This document shows, one piece after another, positions 1 to 11,145 of a DNA stretch of 64,000 nt (positions within the stretch are counted from its first letter, which is position 1; every line of letters begins with the position of its first letter). The notes beneath the pieces are model-generated. The model ran no database searches, had not been told where the DNA came from, and was given only the letters and a program-made list of their open reading frames with translations. A program made the translations under genes and the position numbers. This stretch comes from Protonemura montana (taxonomy: Eukaryota > Arthropoda > Insecta > Plecoptera > Nemouridae): positions 10,788,001 to 10,852,000 of the forward strand of contig OX387606.1 in NCBI GenBank assembly GCA_947568835.1, given 5' to 3'.

Positions 1-488
1 TCCATTCTACAAGCTAATCATGTGCAACTGCGATAAAGGTCCCTGTCGATGTCGAAGAACTGAGTCGAGATTTGACGTCGACCTGCTTGTGGCGCTGCTA
101 GCGACGCTAGCGGATTCTATAGCCAGATGATAGAACTCCGCGTTGAAATCTAATACCGCCTTACTTTTTCCTGTCACTAGTGTGACTAGGTAATTAAAAA
201 AAAAGCAGGAATTCACAAAACTCGTACTGTTATTATCTACGAGTTCATCTATGTGGATGTGAATATTTCTATATTCATTTACCTCTTTTTGACGTCGAAT
301 TTCTGCTGAATCGCCGCAGTCACTGAATTAGATTTGGCTAACCAAAACTTTGGACAAGCCCTGGCGATCAGGTCCAATCAAAATACAGCCTAACACCAAA
401 TCCAGATCAGAGCCACGTGATTATTTTCTCAAGGCGAGTAAAAATATCAGAGCTCAAACGGAAAAATTGTCTTACTGCTAGTGAGTTC
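1..488. other. Intergenic, no gene seen
   Basis: AT-rich non-coding sequence. The only open frames are short and lack recognisable protein character. I see no RNA gene or repeat here. Confidence 0.5.
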
Positions 489-820
489 GATTGATTGATT
501 ACCTGTGTTGAACGACGCACTTTTTTACATCGGGCCCTGGAATGAGTGGATGATGATGAGAATGATCGTGAATCTAATCTAGCCTAGAAGAGAGGAGGGG
601 AAACCCGGTGCCGGTACGTAGCCTACTCCTGTCAAAGAGCACCAAGGTGACCACCGGCTTAACGTTCCTTCCGAAGGACGTGACAACGCGAAAAACAGGA
701 TTCCTCCACAAATCCATGCTATCGAGAGGTTGATAAGGAAGGCGAATGAAGTTGCTGTACTAACTCTCATCCCTCTAACTTCTCCCCAGAACAGAACTGG
801 TCATGTGTATGATGGTCAAC
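489..820 (-). mobile_element. Dispersed retroposon-like repeat, copy A
   Basis: This stretch is clearly similar, by eye, to 6037-6377 and 40363-40730, in the same orientation. Shared blocks include aacgacgcac near the left end, then ccacaaatccatgct, gaggttgataag and gaagttgctgta. The left edge carries a short (GATT)n run. On the minus strand this would be a (AATC)n tail, typical of the 3' end of a non-LTR retroposon or SINE, so I place the element on the minus strand. No clear target-site duplication is visible for this copy, which looks older and more diverged than copy C. Its coding potential is doubtful: a short minus-strand frame containing MDLWRNP is shared by all copies, but copies differ by small indels. 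Confidence 0.8.
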
Positions 821-2825
821 CATTCAATGCCTGACTTAGCGCAGTGTTGCTTAACTTCGGTGATCTCACTAGAACCGGTGTTTCCAACTCTCCAAACCGC
901 TCGGTATTGTTAGCTATCTGTATTTGATAACCATACACGGCCATTTATAATCAAGCTGATATAGTTTATGAACTTTGACGTACAAATTACATACTTGATC
1001 AGTCTATAAAATCAAGTGGTGGTCACGAGTCGGCGAGTATTGAAGTCGAATAACATTGTGGGAACCTCGCGTAGAGTGGGTGATTTTTGACGGGGGTGGG
1101 TGGGGGGGAGCATGCCCTCGAGCACGTGGCGGCACGCACGCTGGTTTAGATAAGTCAACCAGGGTGCGTACCATGCCTTTTCACGCACGTGCCAAATGCT
1201 GACTTCACACTGATTCGCATGTCGCGGACGATTCACGCACATAATGAGACGAAGCTGATCGTCTACGCACGCTCTGTTGCTGAGGACAAAAATTTAGTTG
1301 AAACGAATATTCCGAGTTATCGAAGACTTCTTTCTTAAAAACAAGGTAAATGCAGCAAAGAAAAGGCAACTTTTAATTTCTTCTGCAACAAAAACTTGTC
1401 TGGGCACTTTGCTCTAGAATAAAGTTAAATTGTTGCTTTTTATTCATATCTAAAGGAAAATTGATCTGCAATGAATTACTAGAAAATAATTCAAAATCCG
1501 TTAATTGGTAAGAACTAAAAAAACTGAAATCAACTTTGCGAGAAGCGAGCCAATTTGGTAGTTCGGATCACAAAATCGTGAATCTCTCTATTTGATATTT
1601 CTTGCTTGCATTGTGTTCCGATTCATCGATAAATCTGCTAGTTTATTGAAAACCTTTCCTTCATGTTTGAGCAACTTAACAAGCGACTGAAGTCATTATA
1701 ATTCGAAAATAAGACGAATAACCTCAATTTGCTCGTCAATAGAGTATCGATCGACTGTGTACCTCGCCGAGCTCCCCTCCTATCCTGGCTCCATGCACTC
1801 TTGGAAGGCTGTGTCACCACGAGCATTGTCCTCCCTGCTTTTTGCTCCCAGCACCCTCAACTTATTCCACATTCAAGCCACACAAGCCAATGCTCATGGG
1901 CCTCCCTTTACCTCCCTTAGGACGACAATACAGTTGCTGACAACGGCATGTGCCGCCCACCATCTCGAGTTGTGACTGGTGTTCACTGAAGATATACAAT
2001 AAGAAAAGGTAAGCAATTTCCGAATTTTGCAGGTATGTAATAATATAATCAAAGAGTATTTATTTTGCAGAAAAATTGGGCTATGTATGACAAGAAATTG
2101 TTTTTACTGAATAAGCGATAGAATGGTGTTTTTGGGAGTTATGCCTTTGTATCTGAAAAGGGCAGAGGAAGGTTTATTGAGTAAAATCTTCTAACAAAGG
2201 TTGAAAGTTTAATTTAGGCAAAACAATTACCATTAACTGCAGGTTTTTAATTATTTTCTGTGCCAGCTAACGTTATTTTATAAGCAGATGCGTGCATGTT
2301 TAACAAGGATCAATAATGCACGTTATGATTTTTATACTGATGTCTACTTTATCTAACCTTAAAACTAGCGTGTGAATGTGTAGGTTTTTTTTCACGATCA
2401 TAGTTCTATTGGCAGGGTTTTGCTAAATTAATCGTGAAAAAAAAATATATAAATATATGTATTGGTTTTAACTATTACATACATGCATGAGTATCCATTG
2501 ACCATAGAACCCAAAAGGTTGCATGATGAAATAGTCAAATCAAACCAAATTTTGTGTAACAAATACCAGACAAATGGAGGTTAGTGCAACTAGTTGACCA
2601 TAATAAAGTTTTGATTATAAAATATTAATGCCCTTCTGGTGTGTATTTGTGTAAAAACAAAGAGTGGGTATAGTCTAATTAGGAAAGTTATGGGCCAAAA
2701 AATACCAATTCCATTTCTACTACAGTTTTTCAATTGCTGGTAGACGACTTTGTTTGATTAGTTTCCTTGATGACAAGATATGGACACTATATGGAAATTG
2801 TGTTGCAAGTGAACTCAAATGATAA
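821..2825. other. Intergenic, no gene seen
   Basis: AT-rich sequence with a G-rich patch near 1088-1112. Short overlapping frames around 1730-1975 look like chance. I find no splice-coherent coding segment or RNA gene. Confidence 0.45.
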
Positions 2826-2900
2826 ATGTTAAGTTGGTATATATATACCAACTTAACATAAATTTATGATAGTCACATATATGTGACTATCATAAATTTA
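2826..2900. repeat. Two abutting perfect palindromes (34 bp and 42 bp)
   Basis: Positions 2826-2859 form a perfect 34-bp palindrome centred on a TATATATATA core. Positions 2859-2900 form a perfect 42-bp palindrome centred between 2879 and 2880, with arms running outward from a CACATATATGTG core to TAAATTTA at the edges. The two share base 2859. I checked pairing base by base. Each could extrude as a cruciform or fold as a hairpin. They could be a fold-back transposon remnant, an AT-rich palindromic hotspot, or a hairpin-forming element. Confidence 0.9.
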
Positions 2901-5900
2901 ATATATTGTAGCTGTGGGTTACCTACACCTGTCTACAATGAAGACTGAAATGAAATGAGAAATGACAAGTGTTCTGGAATGTAGAACGACTTAACACGCC
3001 TGTGTAGGAATTCGTTACGACAGCCAAGCTTAAACGAACGGAATTTAAGAACAATATTGGAAATAATATTTTAAAATTATACTCACAATTGATGTTTATC
3101 TCCAATCATGGAACTGAATTGAATTAAAACACTCGACCAATGGATGTGAAGCAGATGTCGATATTACTCGGCAAATTTCACATAATGCCCGTTCAAGTGA
3201 TACGTAGCAAATTATTCATCAACAAATAAAAACATTCCCAAAACGCATGTGAATCCCGTCGAAAACTGTGATTGAAAAAAAAACTGCTGTGTCGATAGTT
3301 TCGTACTGTCAACAGGCACTGTCTAGTGTATATAAATGAGAATTAACGGAAAGAGTGGCGTTAAGTGCACTTTGCAAACAATGAAAACTGAACTAACCAT
3401 TGTTAGACAATTTGTTTTAGGTGGATAAGTTCTTGCTGTACTGACGCCCCGTGTCGCAGTCGAGGTAGTACTGCCAGTTGAAAGTTCTTATCAACAACAA
3501 AAAGGTCTGTGGGAGGTTCCATTCGAGAGTAAAAATCCTGTTTTAACTTTAATTACAACAGGGAGCAAATCTGATATAGGTGAAGAAACAAATTACCTTG
3601 GATTTTATGGCAGTTCAAATCAATTAAAGATACTAAAATGAAATGGTTAGGGACCCGTAAGTCAGGAAGCGAAGACCTTATTACTCGATGAGAGTTATAT
3701 TATTATTGCATTTAAGGCAAACTGCAAATGGGGTTCCAGGTTAAATTATATTTGTACCACAAACTCAGTGGTAATGTCACACAGGGAATTTACCTAAACA
3801 CGAGCGAAAGTAACCAGCAGGCAGTCATTGAAACCCAACTAACCCCTGACCATTGTTTGGTACAAAATATATACAAGCAATATAAACAACATTTTATGCA
3901 TTTAAATATCATTTACCTATTTTGTTTATTTAACTTGCCAATGCACTTTAGTACTAAACATTTACCTTTAGATTGCAGCACCGAGAGTTCCAGTATTACA
4001 ACCGATAATTGTATCATATCTGTATTGACAATGTGTCATTAGAGTTAATTTCACTGTTTCAAATATCCAAGCCAATGAATGCCATTCGTCTTAAAACTCG
4101 CGGTCGACCTGTGGGTATAAAATACTTGTTGTGACCCCTCTACAAATGCAACAAGTAGACTTACGCTGGTTTATTAAAGAACCATATTGCACAGAAAATG
4201 TCATACATAACATGAACACCAACATTTGCAGTGTAATTAATTCAATGTGCAAACATAATTATATTACAAGCAACTGGTTGTGTGTATGTGTGCATGCTGT
4301 AGTACCAGTTGACACATAGTTCTGTTTGGAATTGTTGCTACTGGAAACGGATGTAGCCAGACAAAATTAAATAATGCAACGCGATTGCTTTTAATTTTTC
4401 ATTCATTTTATCCGCGAGTTCATTTTCATTTCGAGGAAAACTGGTTTTAATAGGGCATCACGACAGAGCGTAGAGTTTCAGGACATATGACATGTCCTTT
4501 AATATGACATGATCGGGTCCGATCAGTGTTTTCTTGCTTGCTCATACATGTTATGGAGGATAATAGAAGGTACCTTCTGCCATGAGGCATGCACACGCGG
4601 TCGCTCTCTGCAATCGGGGAAAAAATAAAATGATTGTTCCTGTAATTTAGTTCTAAATTTCCTAGAAGTATTTTTCTTGACAGGTAGAAAAAATAGCACG
4701 GAACATGGTTAAGCATTGAACATGATTTTTATAGTGAACTCTTAAGTGATCGATATCGTGTAGATGAGTAAATGTGAGAATTTCTTTTCGTCAGAAGATT
4801 TTGAGCAACACGCGTATTTCCACACTTTAAAGTTAAAATACAAACGTCTTTTTTTGATAGACTTTATTTAGATGTATTTTAGCATTTATCGAGTGCAACA
4901 AAATTCGACGAAAAATTGCATCAACAGAAAGCCCACGAGATCTTGCATTTTTCATTTCATGCAAACACAATCAAGTACAAAAAGAAAAAATAACCTTTGA
5001 ATGAAATATGTAAATACAAAACCACATAAAACGCAAGGATTGAATTTGTAAGTTGTAAAAGGTAGCAAATGGCATCGGGAAAAATGAGGGTAAAATGATC
5101 ATAACTTAAAACAAAGAGAAACGGCAACACCAATTCATTATTAGGCGATTTATAACAACAATTTTACTTAATCTACAGTTTTCATTTCTCGTAAAGTCTC
5201 TGCCCAGTTCCCTCTATAGAGGTCACTTTAATAATTGCACAGCTAACTTATGAGAAAGAAATCATGAAATATTTTATCAACTATTCAACTATAAAAGCGA
5301 AGACAAAGAAATTAACGAGACGAGGTCCGTGAACACGAATATTTTGACAAAAGAAGATTTTTTTATGCTTGAACAAACATGTACCAACATTTCTTTCGGT
5401 TGGTACAACTCGATTTTCTGTCTGATCGATTGCGCAATATACTTGCTAATATGGTCACGGTTATTGCCCTAAATATGCTCGGTCCCTAATTACAAGGCAT
5501 TTTGTTAGTGCACCCCCAACCCTCGACCCCAAACTGCGTTACCATTGCGTGGAATTGAAAAAGAGTCGCCACCCTAGTTAGATCGACACGCACTGTCGAA
5601 CACTGCCTGTTCTAAAACACGCATAATCATGCGTTTCGATTAAAATCATGGAGTTGTTACGATGGAAGCCTCACAAAACCGAAGCCACTGCAAGCCTTGA
5701 CGTCAGCTTCAAGGAGAAAATTGTTTCAGCTGAACTCTGATTGGACATCGTTGGTCCAAAAAGAGAAGATAAAGAACTGGGCCATCTTTTAAATTATTTT
5801 TCTGGCGTAAAAAATAACGTGAGTCTCGTTTCGGGGCATGGTAATAAACAATTGTATGAGTTTGCAATGAATAGCAATGAGTTTATGCATGCGCTTTGTC

Positions 5901-6036
5901 GCAAGCCAGGGGGTGAGGGGGGGGGGGGGAGCGATGATGTAAGATTTTGGAGTCAATGGTTACATGGAGGTGAATCGGAAAATTTAATTTTTCCAATTCT
6001 GTCAACCAAACTAAACAAATTAATATGCAAATTATT
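2901..6036. other. Intergenic, no gene seen
   Basis: AT-rich sequence with chance ORFs. The 104-codon frame at 3728-4042 shows no domain or splice context. A 13-G run lies at 5917-5929. I see no other structured feature. Confidence 0.45.
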
Positions 6037-6377
6037 TAATTATTGGTTATTGGGGTTTAACGACGCACTTTTTTTTTGATAACTGGCCCTGCGGCAGTGG
6101 TCAAATGGCGTCGGTGAATGAGTTGATGATTATGAGGATGATGATGAGCCTAGAAAAGAGGAGGAGAAACTCGGTGTCGACACTTGGCCTACTCCTGTTG
6201 ATGAGCACCAAGGGGACCACCGGCATAACGTACTTTCCGAAGGACGGTACAACGCGAAAAACAGGATTTCTCCACAAATCCATGCTGTCGAGAGGTTGAT
6301 AAGCAAGGTGAAAGAAGTTGCTGTACTAACTTTCTTCCCTCCAACTTCCTTCCCGAACCGAACTGGACATGTATCTG
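6037..6377 (-). mobile_element. Dispersed retroposon-like repeat, copy B
   Basis: Homologous to 489-820 and 40363-40730. It starts with the motif ttattggggtttaacgacg and ends with aactggacatgta. It matches copy A without length change over much of the middle, for example ggcctactcctgt and gagcaccaagg. A possible target-site duplication is gcaaatt followed by T-rich sequence, at 6027-6033 and 6384-6390 (imperfect beyond 7 bp). Orientation is inferred as minus from the tail seen in copies A and C. Confidence 0.8.
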
Positions 6378-8080
6378 AACATCAGCAAATTCTTTCGCCG
6401 AATACTAGTTCCTGAGGGAAACACTTTGCAGCAGAGGGGTTTTGTCGTCCTGAACGAAATTAAAAAATGTATGTTATTTATGGAAAGATATAAAAAATAC
6501 AAGAAATTTTAAATCAGGAATTTTAAATTTGAATAATTGTCATTTCGATTTTTTCATTAAGGCACCATTAGGTTTGGCCCAGGCCTACACGGGCCCACCT
6601 GTGCCCACTCCTTCCTGGAGTCTTTCTAAGTTTACCAGCGCAATATTATTCCGTGTCCTCCATGATTGCATAGCCTAAGTTGCCAAACATTCCACAAAAT
6701 AATCTCAATATAAAGAAAAGAAAGTAAATTTATTTTATGGCAAAGCAGTGGATCATTACATTTTACTTGAATGAACAGGGACTTGACATTCATATGAGCT
6801 GTACAAATGGTGGTTGTACTCGCGTGATTTATTATTATTTGACGTGTACAGGATCTTCTTTGATGCAAGACAGTCAAGATGGAGGGAGGCTTTGCGATAT
6901 AATTACATTTCCTTCATACCAGAAGATCTTATTACATCTAACCTACTTCTCGTATATAACCCACCCACTTGCTTACAGGGTAAGGTTATTCGTAATACAC
7001 CAGGCACCTCATTTTGCCATAGAAATAGAGCCAGTAATGCATTAGATGCGAGAAATCTATGCAAATTTGTGAAGGCCACATACCGAGGGAGACACCCTCT
7101 TCTAAATGTATAATTTCAAGTCTGGCAGGTATTTCAAATCCAGGAGCTGCTGTCTCTTCTTGCGGAAACTTTGTGAAGTGTGCATTCGTTATCCAAATAA
7201 AGATGGCGCTTCAAAAGTCATGACGGGTTAGGTTATGTAATAGATCGATGCGGATAAATTATGCCAATTGATTTCATGCTTGCCAATTAAATTCTAGATT
7301 AATTATTTAGAAAAAATACGATCATTTTTCAAATGCGGTCACAGAACCATTGCAAATTAATGCGGTGGTAACATGGATTGCAGTGAAGTAACCAGTTGAA
7401 CCTTTGTAGCTCGATGAAAATAACAAGAAGGAAGTTTTCCTAGAATATTGAGGGAGCGTTTTTTCAATCCTGCTTGTGCTCGGAGATGTTTTGTGCGATT
7501 TCTCGGGAGATTGAGGAGCAGGAAATGCTTGTTATGTTACTATGGTCACGAACACGACAAGCACTGGGAAACTTACGGAAACATAATTCGTGGAAGGCAC
7601 ATGTCTTCAATAGGTGTCTTTATTTTTCCGAAATGTAGAAAATTATTCGTTCGTCGCGGTTTTGTACAGTATATTTACGAGAACTAAACGCTTTCTTTAA
7701 ATACGCCTTAAAGCTAAATCAGCCTGAAATGATGAAATTTTAAACTGAAAGTAGCTGATATATGATAGTCCAGGCATTTCTGCTATTGTAAGAATCTGGA
7801 TTTATGAAAACAGAGTTGTCTCCAGAAAAAATAAAGAATTTTGATGAATTTTCCGTACAAATTCCGAATTAATCGCAATTTTCGAGAGATGAAAACGTGT
7901 TCACGTAGGTTTTGGTTTTCTCTCCACCTTAAATGGTGTTACAGAATGCCAAATATGAACAAAATATGAAACCACAGATAGTGAGTTTTAAATGCATTGA
8001 AAGATTCTATGAATGCAAGCTACTCGATATTTTTTTGATAACTGTCATCCATAAGTTGCAACTTCTTCTCGATGTAGGAT
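6378..8080. other. Intergenic, no gene seen
   Basis: AT-rich with short chance ORFs, such as 6737-7045, 6814-7113 and 7448-7687, in conflicting frames. None shows a recognisable motif. Confidence 0.45.
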
Positions 8081-9056
8081 GTGCAAGATCATTCAGCAGC
8101 CTCTTGTTCAGTAGAGGCTCCGGGTCGGGTGTCCCAATGCAACACTCTGCCTCTGTGCCAGCTGACTGACACCCTACCACGACAGCAATCGCCCAGCTCT
8201 GGTGAGACTGAGACAGAGCCGGTCGCCCGGAAGTGCTTCCTACCACGTGACCACGAGACTGAGAGCGAGGCGATCTACCGGAAAAGTGCAACATGATACA
8301 CGGAGCTACGTGCTCGTATCGGATGTGGGATTTCGGTTCACAAAAAGCATGGCTCGCGATCAAGTCCACTCAGACTCCGCGCCTCCAGAAGGGCTCCAAC
8401 GTCGGAAACGTAGTGCCCCCATCCCTGTCACGCCACGGCCAGTTCCCATCGGAAACAAGAGGCCGGCGTCGACGATAAGAAAGAAGCGAGGACGAGGCTG
8501 AAAAGTAGTTTGCGATGCCGTGAAAGATTGGCGAACACAATCAGCCGTGGTGCTCACTGCTCAGTAAACTACTTGTTCACCACTTGTAGCGGGGACTCTC
8601 TTAAGGGTCCTACTCCAATTAAATCTTAAGGAGGCAAAGCTTGTTATGACGAAGTTGCGACTTGCCGAGATGGCCCTCCACGTGGTCGTGAGGGGGTAGC
8701 GTGCTCGACGATAAACAAGAGTGGGGGGCAATTGTAGGGGATAAACACCCCTTGCAGAGCGAGCGAGATAGAGCGTTACGAATGGGTGGAGCCAAGGTGG
8801 GTCTCTATTTTTTGGGTGGGTATACGATCCCCCACCTAGTTTTCAGCCACGATAAATCTCCCCTTTTCCACCCGCGTCGAGCACGCCGGCGAGCTGCAAT
8901 CGATGGCGAATGCGCGCGCGGTTTCGAAAGCGCGGTAGGGGTGACGTCAGCCACGGCTAGGGGATGGAAATCACATGAGCAGATGCACCCCCTCGCTCTC
9001 CCCACCGCTACTGTTTTTACCACCTCCAGTGTGGCCGTCGCCGCTCTCGCGACGGG
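8081..9056 (+). promoter_or_regulatory. CpG-rich block upstream of the scrt promoter
   Basis: Base composition changes abruptly from AT-rich to GC- and CpG-rich here and stays so into the scrt 5' UTR. The several overlapping ORFs on both strands are explained by this composition. The block sits immediately upstream of a TATA box and is best read as the proximal regulatory region of scrt. A small hairpin occurs near 8672-8694. I cannot assign individual transcription-factor sites with confidence. Confidence 0.45.
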
Positions 9057-9068
9057 TATATATAAAAG
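9057..9068 (+). promoter_or_regulatory. scrt: TATA box, probable scrt core promoter
   Basis: The sequence TATATATAAAAGG lies in GC-rich surroundings, which makes it stand out. A start of transcription about 30 bp downstream, near 9090, would give a 5' UTR of about 530 nt if there is no 5'-UTR intron. No strong initiator motif is visible, so the exact start is open. Confidence 0.6.
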
Positions 9069-9303
9069 GCGACGTGCAGTTTCGGGGAGATTCAAAAGCC
9101 GCTCAGGGGTTGGTTTGGTTTAGTTTTGCTAGGTTTGTTGTACCGGGGGGGTTTGTTTCGGGTGCTGGGTCCTTCCTCCTGTTCTCTCCCCCTTTCGCTG
9201 TCAGACGCCGCGCGCCAGCTGCCCGCGCCACGACCCCGTCGATCGTGGCACCCCATCGCCAGCGTGCCCCACGTGCTCGACTCGCCGGCGTCGCACTCTT
9301 GGC

Positions 9304-9438
9304 ATGCTCTTGGCCGCCCTCACTTCGCTTCTCCCATCGCTGCCGCAACCACCTCCTACTACGCTCAGCCTATACTTTCTCACCACCTCGACTTACACAC
9401 GACCAACACAAGAACCGCCACACAACGGCACCGACTAG
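9304..9438 (+). other. Candidate upstream ORF 1 in the scrt leader
   Basis: ATG at 9304 (G at -3) opens a 44-codon frame ending at TAG 9436-9438, within the inferred scrt 5' UTR. The peptide is leucine-, threonine- and proline-rich with no recognisable domain. If the leader is unspliced, ribosomes scanning toward the scrt ATG would meet it first. Confidence 0.35.
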
Positions 9439-9465
9439 AGATACTTGCGCCACTTTTCCCTCCGG

Positions 9466-9687
9466 ATGACGACATCACAAGATCTAGAATCACAACCGAG
9501 TGCGTCTTATTTACGTCGTCTCACATTGGAACGCGACGCCCGGCTACTTGCCCTGTGCGGCTCTTCGGCGGTACCCGGAGACTCGACTTCGAATCGAAGA
9601 AGGCGTCGAGCGTCTAGTAAACATGCCTCGATGTCTGATGGCGAAGAAGTGGAAGGGTTACCCATGGGCGGACCGAGTGGCAGATGA
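9466..9687 (+). other. Candidate upstream ORF 2, overlapping the scrt start
   Basis: ATG at 9466 (C at -3, a weak context) opens a 73-codon frame that ends at TGA 9685-9687. It therefore overlaps the first 65 nt of the scrt CDS in another frame. An overlapping upstream ORF prevents reinitiation at the main ATG, so this geometry usually lowers translation of the main frame. The scrt ATG itself has A at -3, a good context, which fits leaky scanning. Whether the leader is continuous is not known. Confidence 0.35.
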
Positions 9688-9908
9688 CAAGTCGGCAGAG
9701 GACGGCGTCGTGAGATCGAACGCGGACGACGAGGACGACGAGGAAGAGATCGACGTGGTCGGCGAGTCACCGGCGTCGAGTCACCAAGGCACGCCGCCGA
9801 CCTCGTGTTGGGGTCCTTCTAGTCCGACAGCCGGCGCCACCGCGCCAAGTCCGCCGCCGTCGACGGCGCACCCCGGCGACTCGAGCAGAGTCGCGGTACT
9901 TTATAATG
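9623..9908 (+). CDS. scrt: Scratch-family zinc-finger repressor, exon 1 (SNAG domain)
   Basis: This exon encodes residues 1-95 plus the first base of codon 96. It begins with MPRCLMAKKWK, a SNAG-type N-terminus. In Snail and Scratch proteins this short tag recruits corepressors, so the start codon must be here; the upstream in-frame extension has no ATG. An acidic stretch (about residues 35-48) and a Ser/Pro/Thr-rich region follow. The exon ends at a consensus donor, GTGAGT at 9909-9914. It joins in frame to exon 2 at 15302, with glycine 96 (GGC) split G|GC. The product is a nuclear sequence-specific transcriptional repressor; family members act in neural differentiation. Confidence 0.9.
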
Positions 9909-10869
9909 GTGAGTACGCAATTGTTGCCTTCTTCTTTCAAGTGCTCAAAGCTGTAGTAGCAAGTGACTTATAGCGGGAAGATCATGCTCGTTTTGATTAG
10001 AAAATACTTATTTCCATACCTTCGAAACACGTAAATCATAGCTGCATATGCAGCGTGTATTCAGCAGTGATCTCAGAAGAGTAGCAAACTAAGAAAGTTT
10101 CTCTCAAACTATATCCTAAATATGAATATCCATGCGTTTCTGCATCTGTTCTCTCGTGCCACGCCGAGTCCCGTTTCCACATGGCGAGTGTTAATCTACG
10201 GCCATGGGGTGTTACGGTAGTAGCACCTTGATTATCCTATCTGGCTTACCGTCTGGTCGACCAGGGCTGAAATCAAGCCGGCACATCTAGCCTCGACGCC
10301 GCCGTCACGTGTAATAAAGAGATTAATGCACATCATTTGCATAATCCTCGCATAATCGAGGTTTGGACAGATGTTAATGCGAACGGTATTTACGTTTCAA
10401 CCCTTTGCCCCGGACTGTATATCTGTTAATATTACCGCTCCTGGGCTTAGATCTAAACTAATCCATTATTTTGATTTGTGTCGGTCTGTGATTTGTGTTC
10501 GTAAACACCAAAAGCACAATTATAGATGATCGGAGAGTTGGTTATGATTTGTGGGATTGCAGTCCTTCATGAAATACGAATGAATAGATCAACGCACTGG
10601 CTCTGACCGAATGACCATGCTATCCGTCATGCACATGCAGTGCTCAATCCGCACAGGGAATGAGTTCTGTCCGATCGGACGCACTCGTTATTGAGAATCT
10701 GCCAGTTAATACACGGTTATGATTTATGCCGAGTTATTTTGTTTTTACAAATTGCAATATATCTTAACAGACGCCCAAAGCTCAATAAAAGTCAAACATG
10801 GCTAATCCGTCTCCAGTCAACTATTTCAAATCCTCATCTTTTCGTCGAAAATCAACACGTTTTCTAAAA

Positions 10870-11145
10870 ACGCCGGCGCCCAATAACGATCGTCTGAATT
10901 CGCCATTTTGTCGTGATCCGGTGGCGCCGCGCGGGGCGCCGTCCCAGCACCAGAGCGCTCTCGGGGATTTTTTGGGGGTGTCGGTGGCATCCCCCTTACA
11001 CACCATGACGTCATAGCTGCAGTAGAACTATTCGAAACCCTCGAAACGATGGTTTACCCCCCGCGAGCCCCGCGTCGCCGCCGTCGCCACCACCGCTGCC
11101 GCCCCCGCCCGCCCCCGACACCCCCGACCGGGTTGGCCGGTTGCC
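10870..11145. promoter_or_regulatory. CpG- and C-rich block inside the scrt intron
   Basis: This local island in the AT-rich intron contains stretches such as ggtggcgccgcgcggggcgc and long CCG/CCC-rich tracts around 11060-11135. No ORF in it has protein character. It could be an intronic promoter or enhancer, or a G-quadruplex-prone element on the minus strand. Confidence 0.3.

Noticed and set aside
8975..9617. Long frames (163-164 codons) across the scrt leader
   Set aside because: They begin with non-ATG codons in CpG-rich DNA, span the TATA box or leader, and show no protein-family features.
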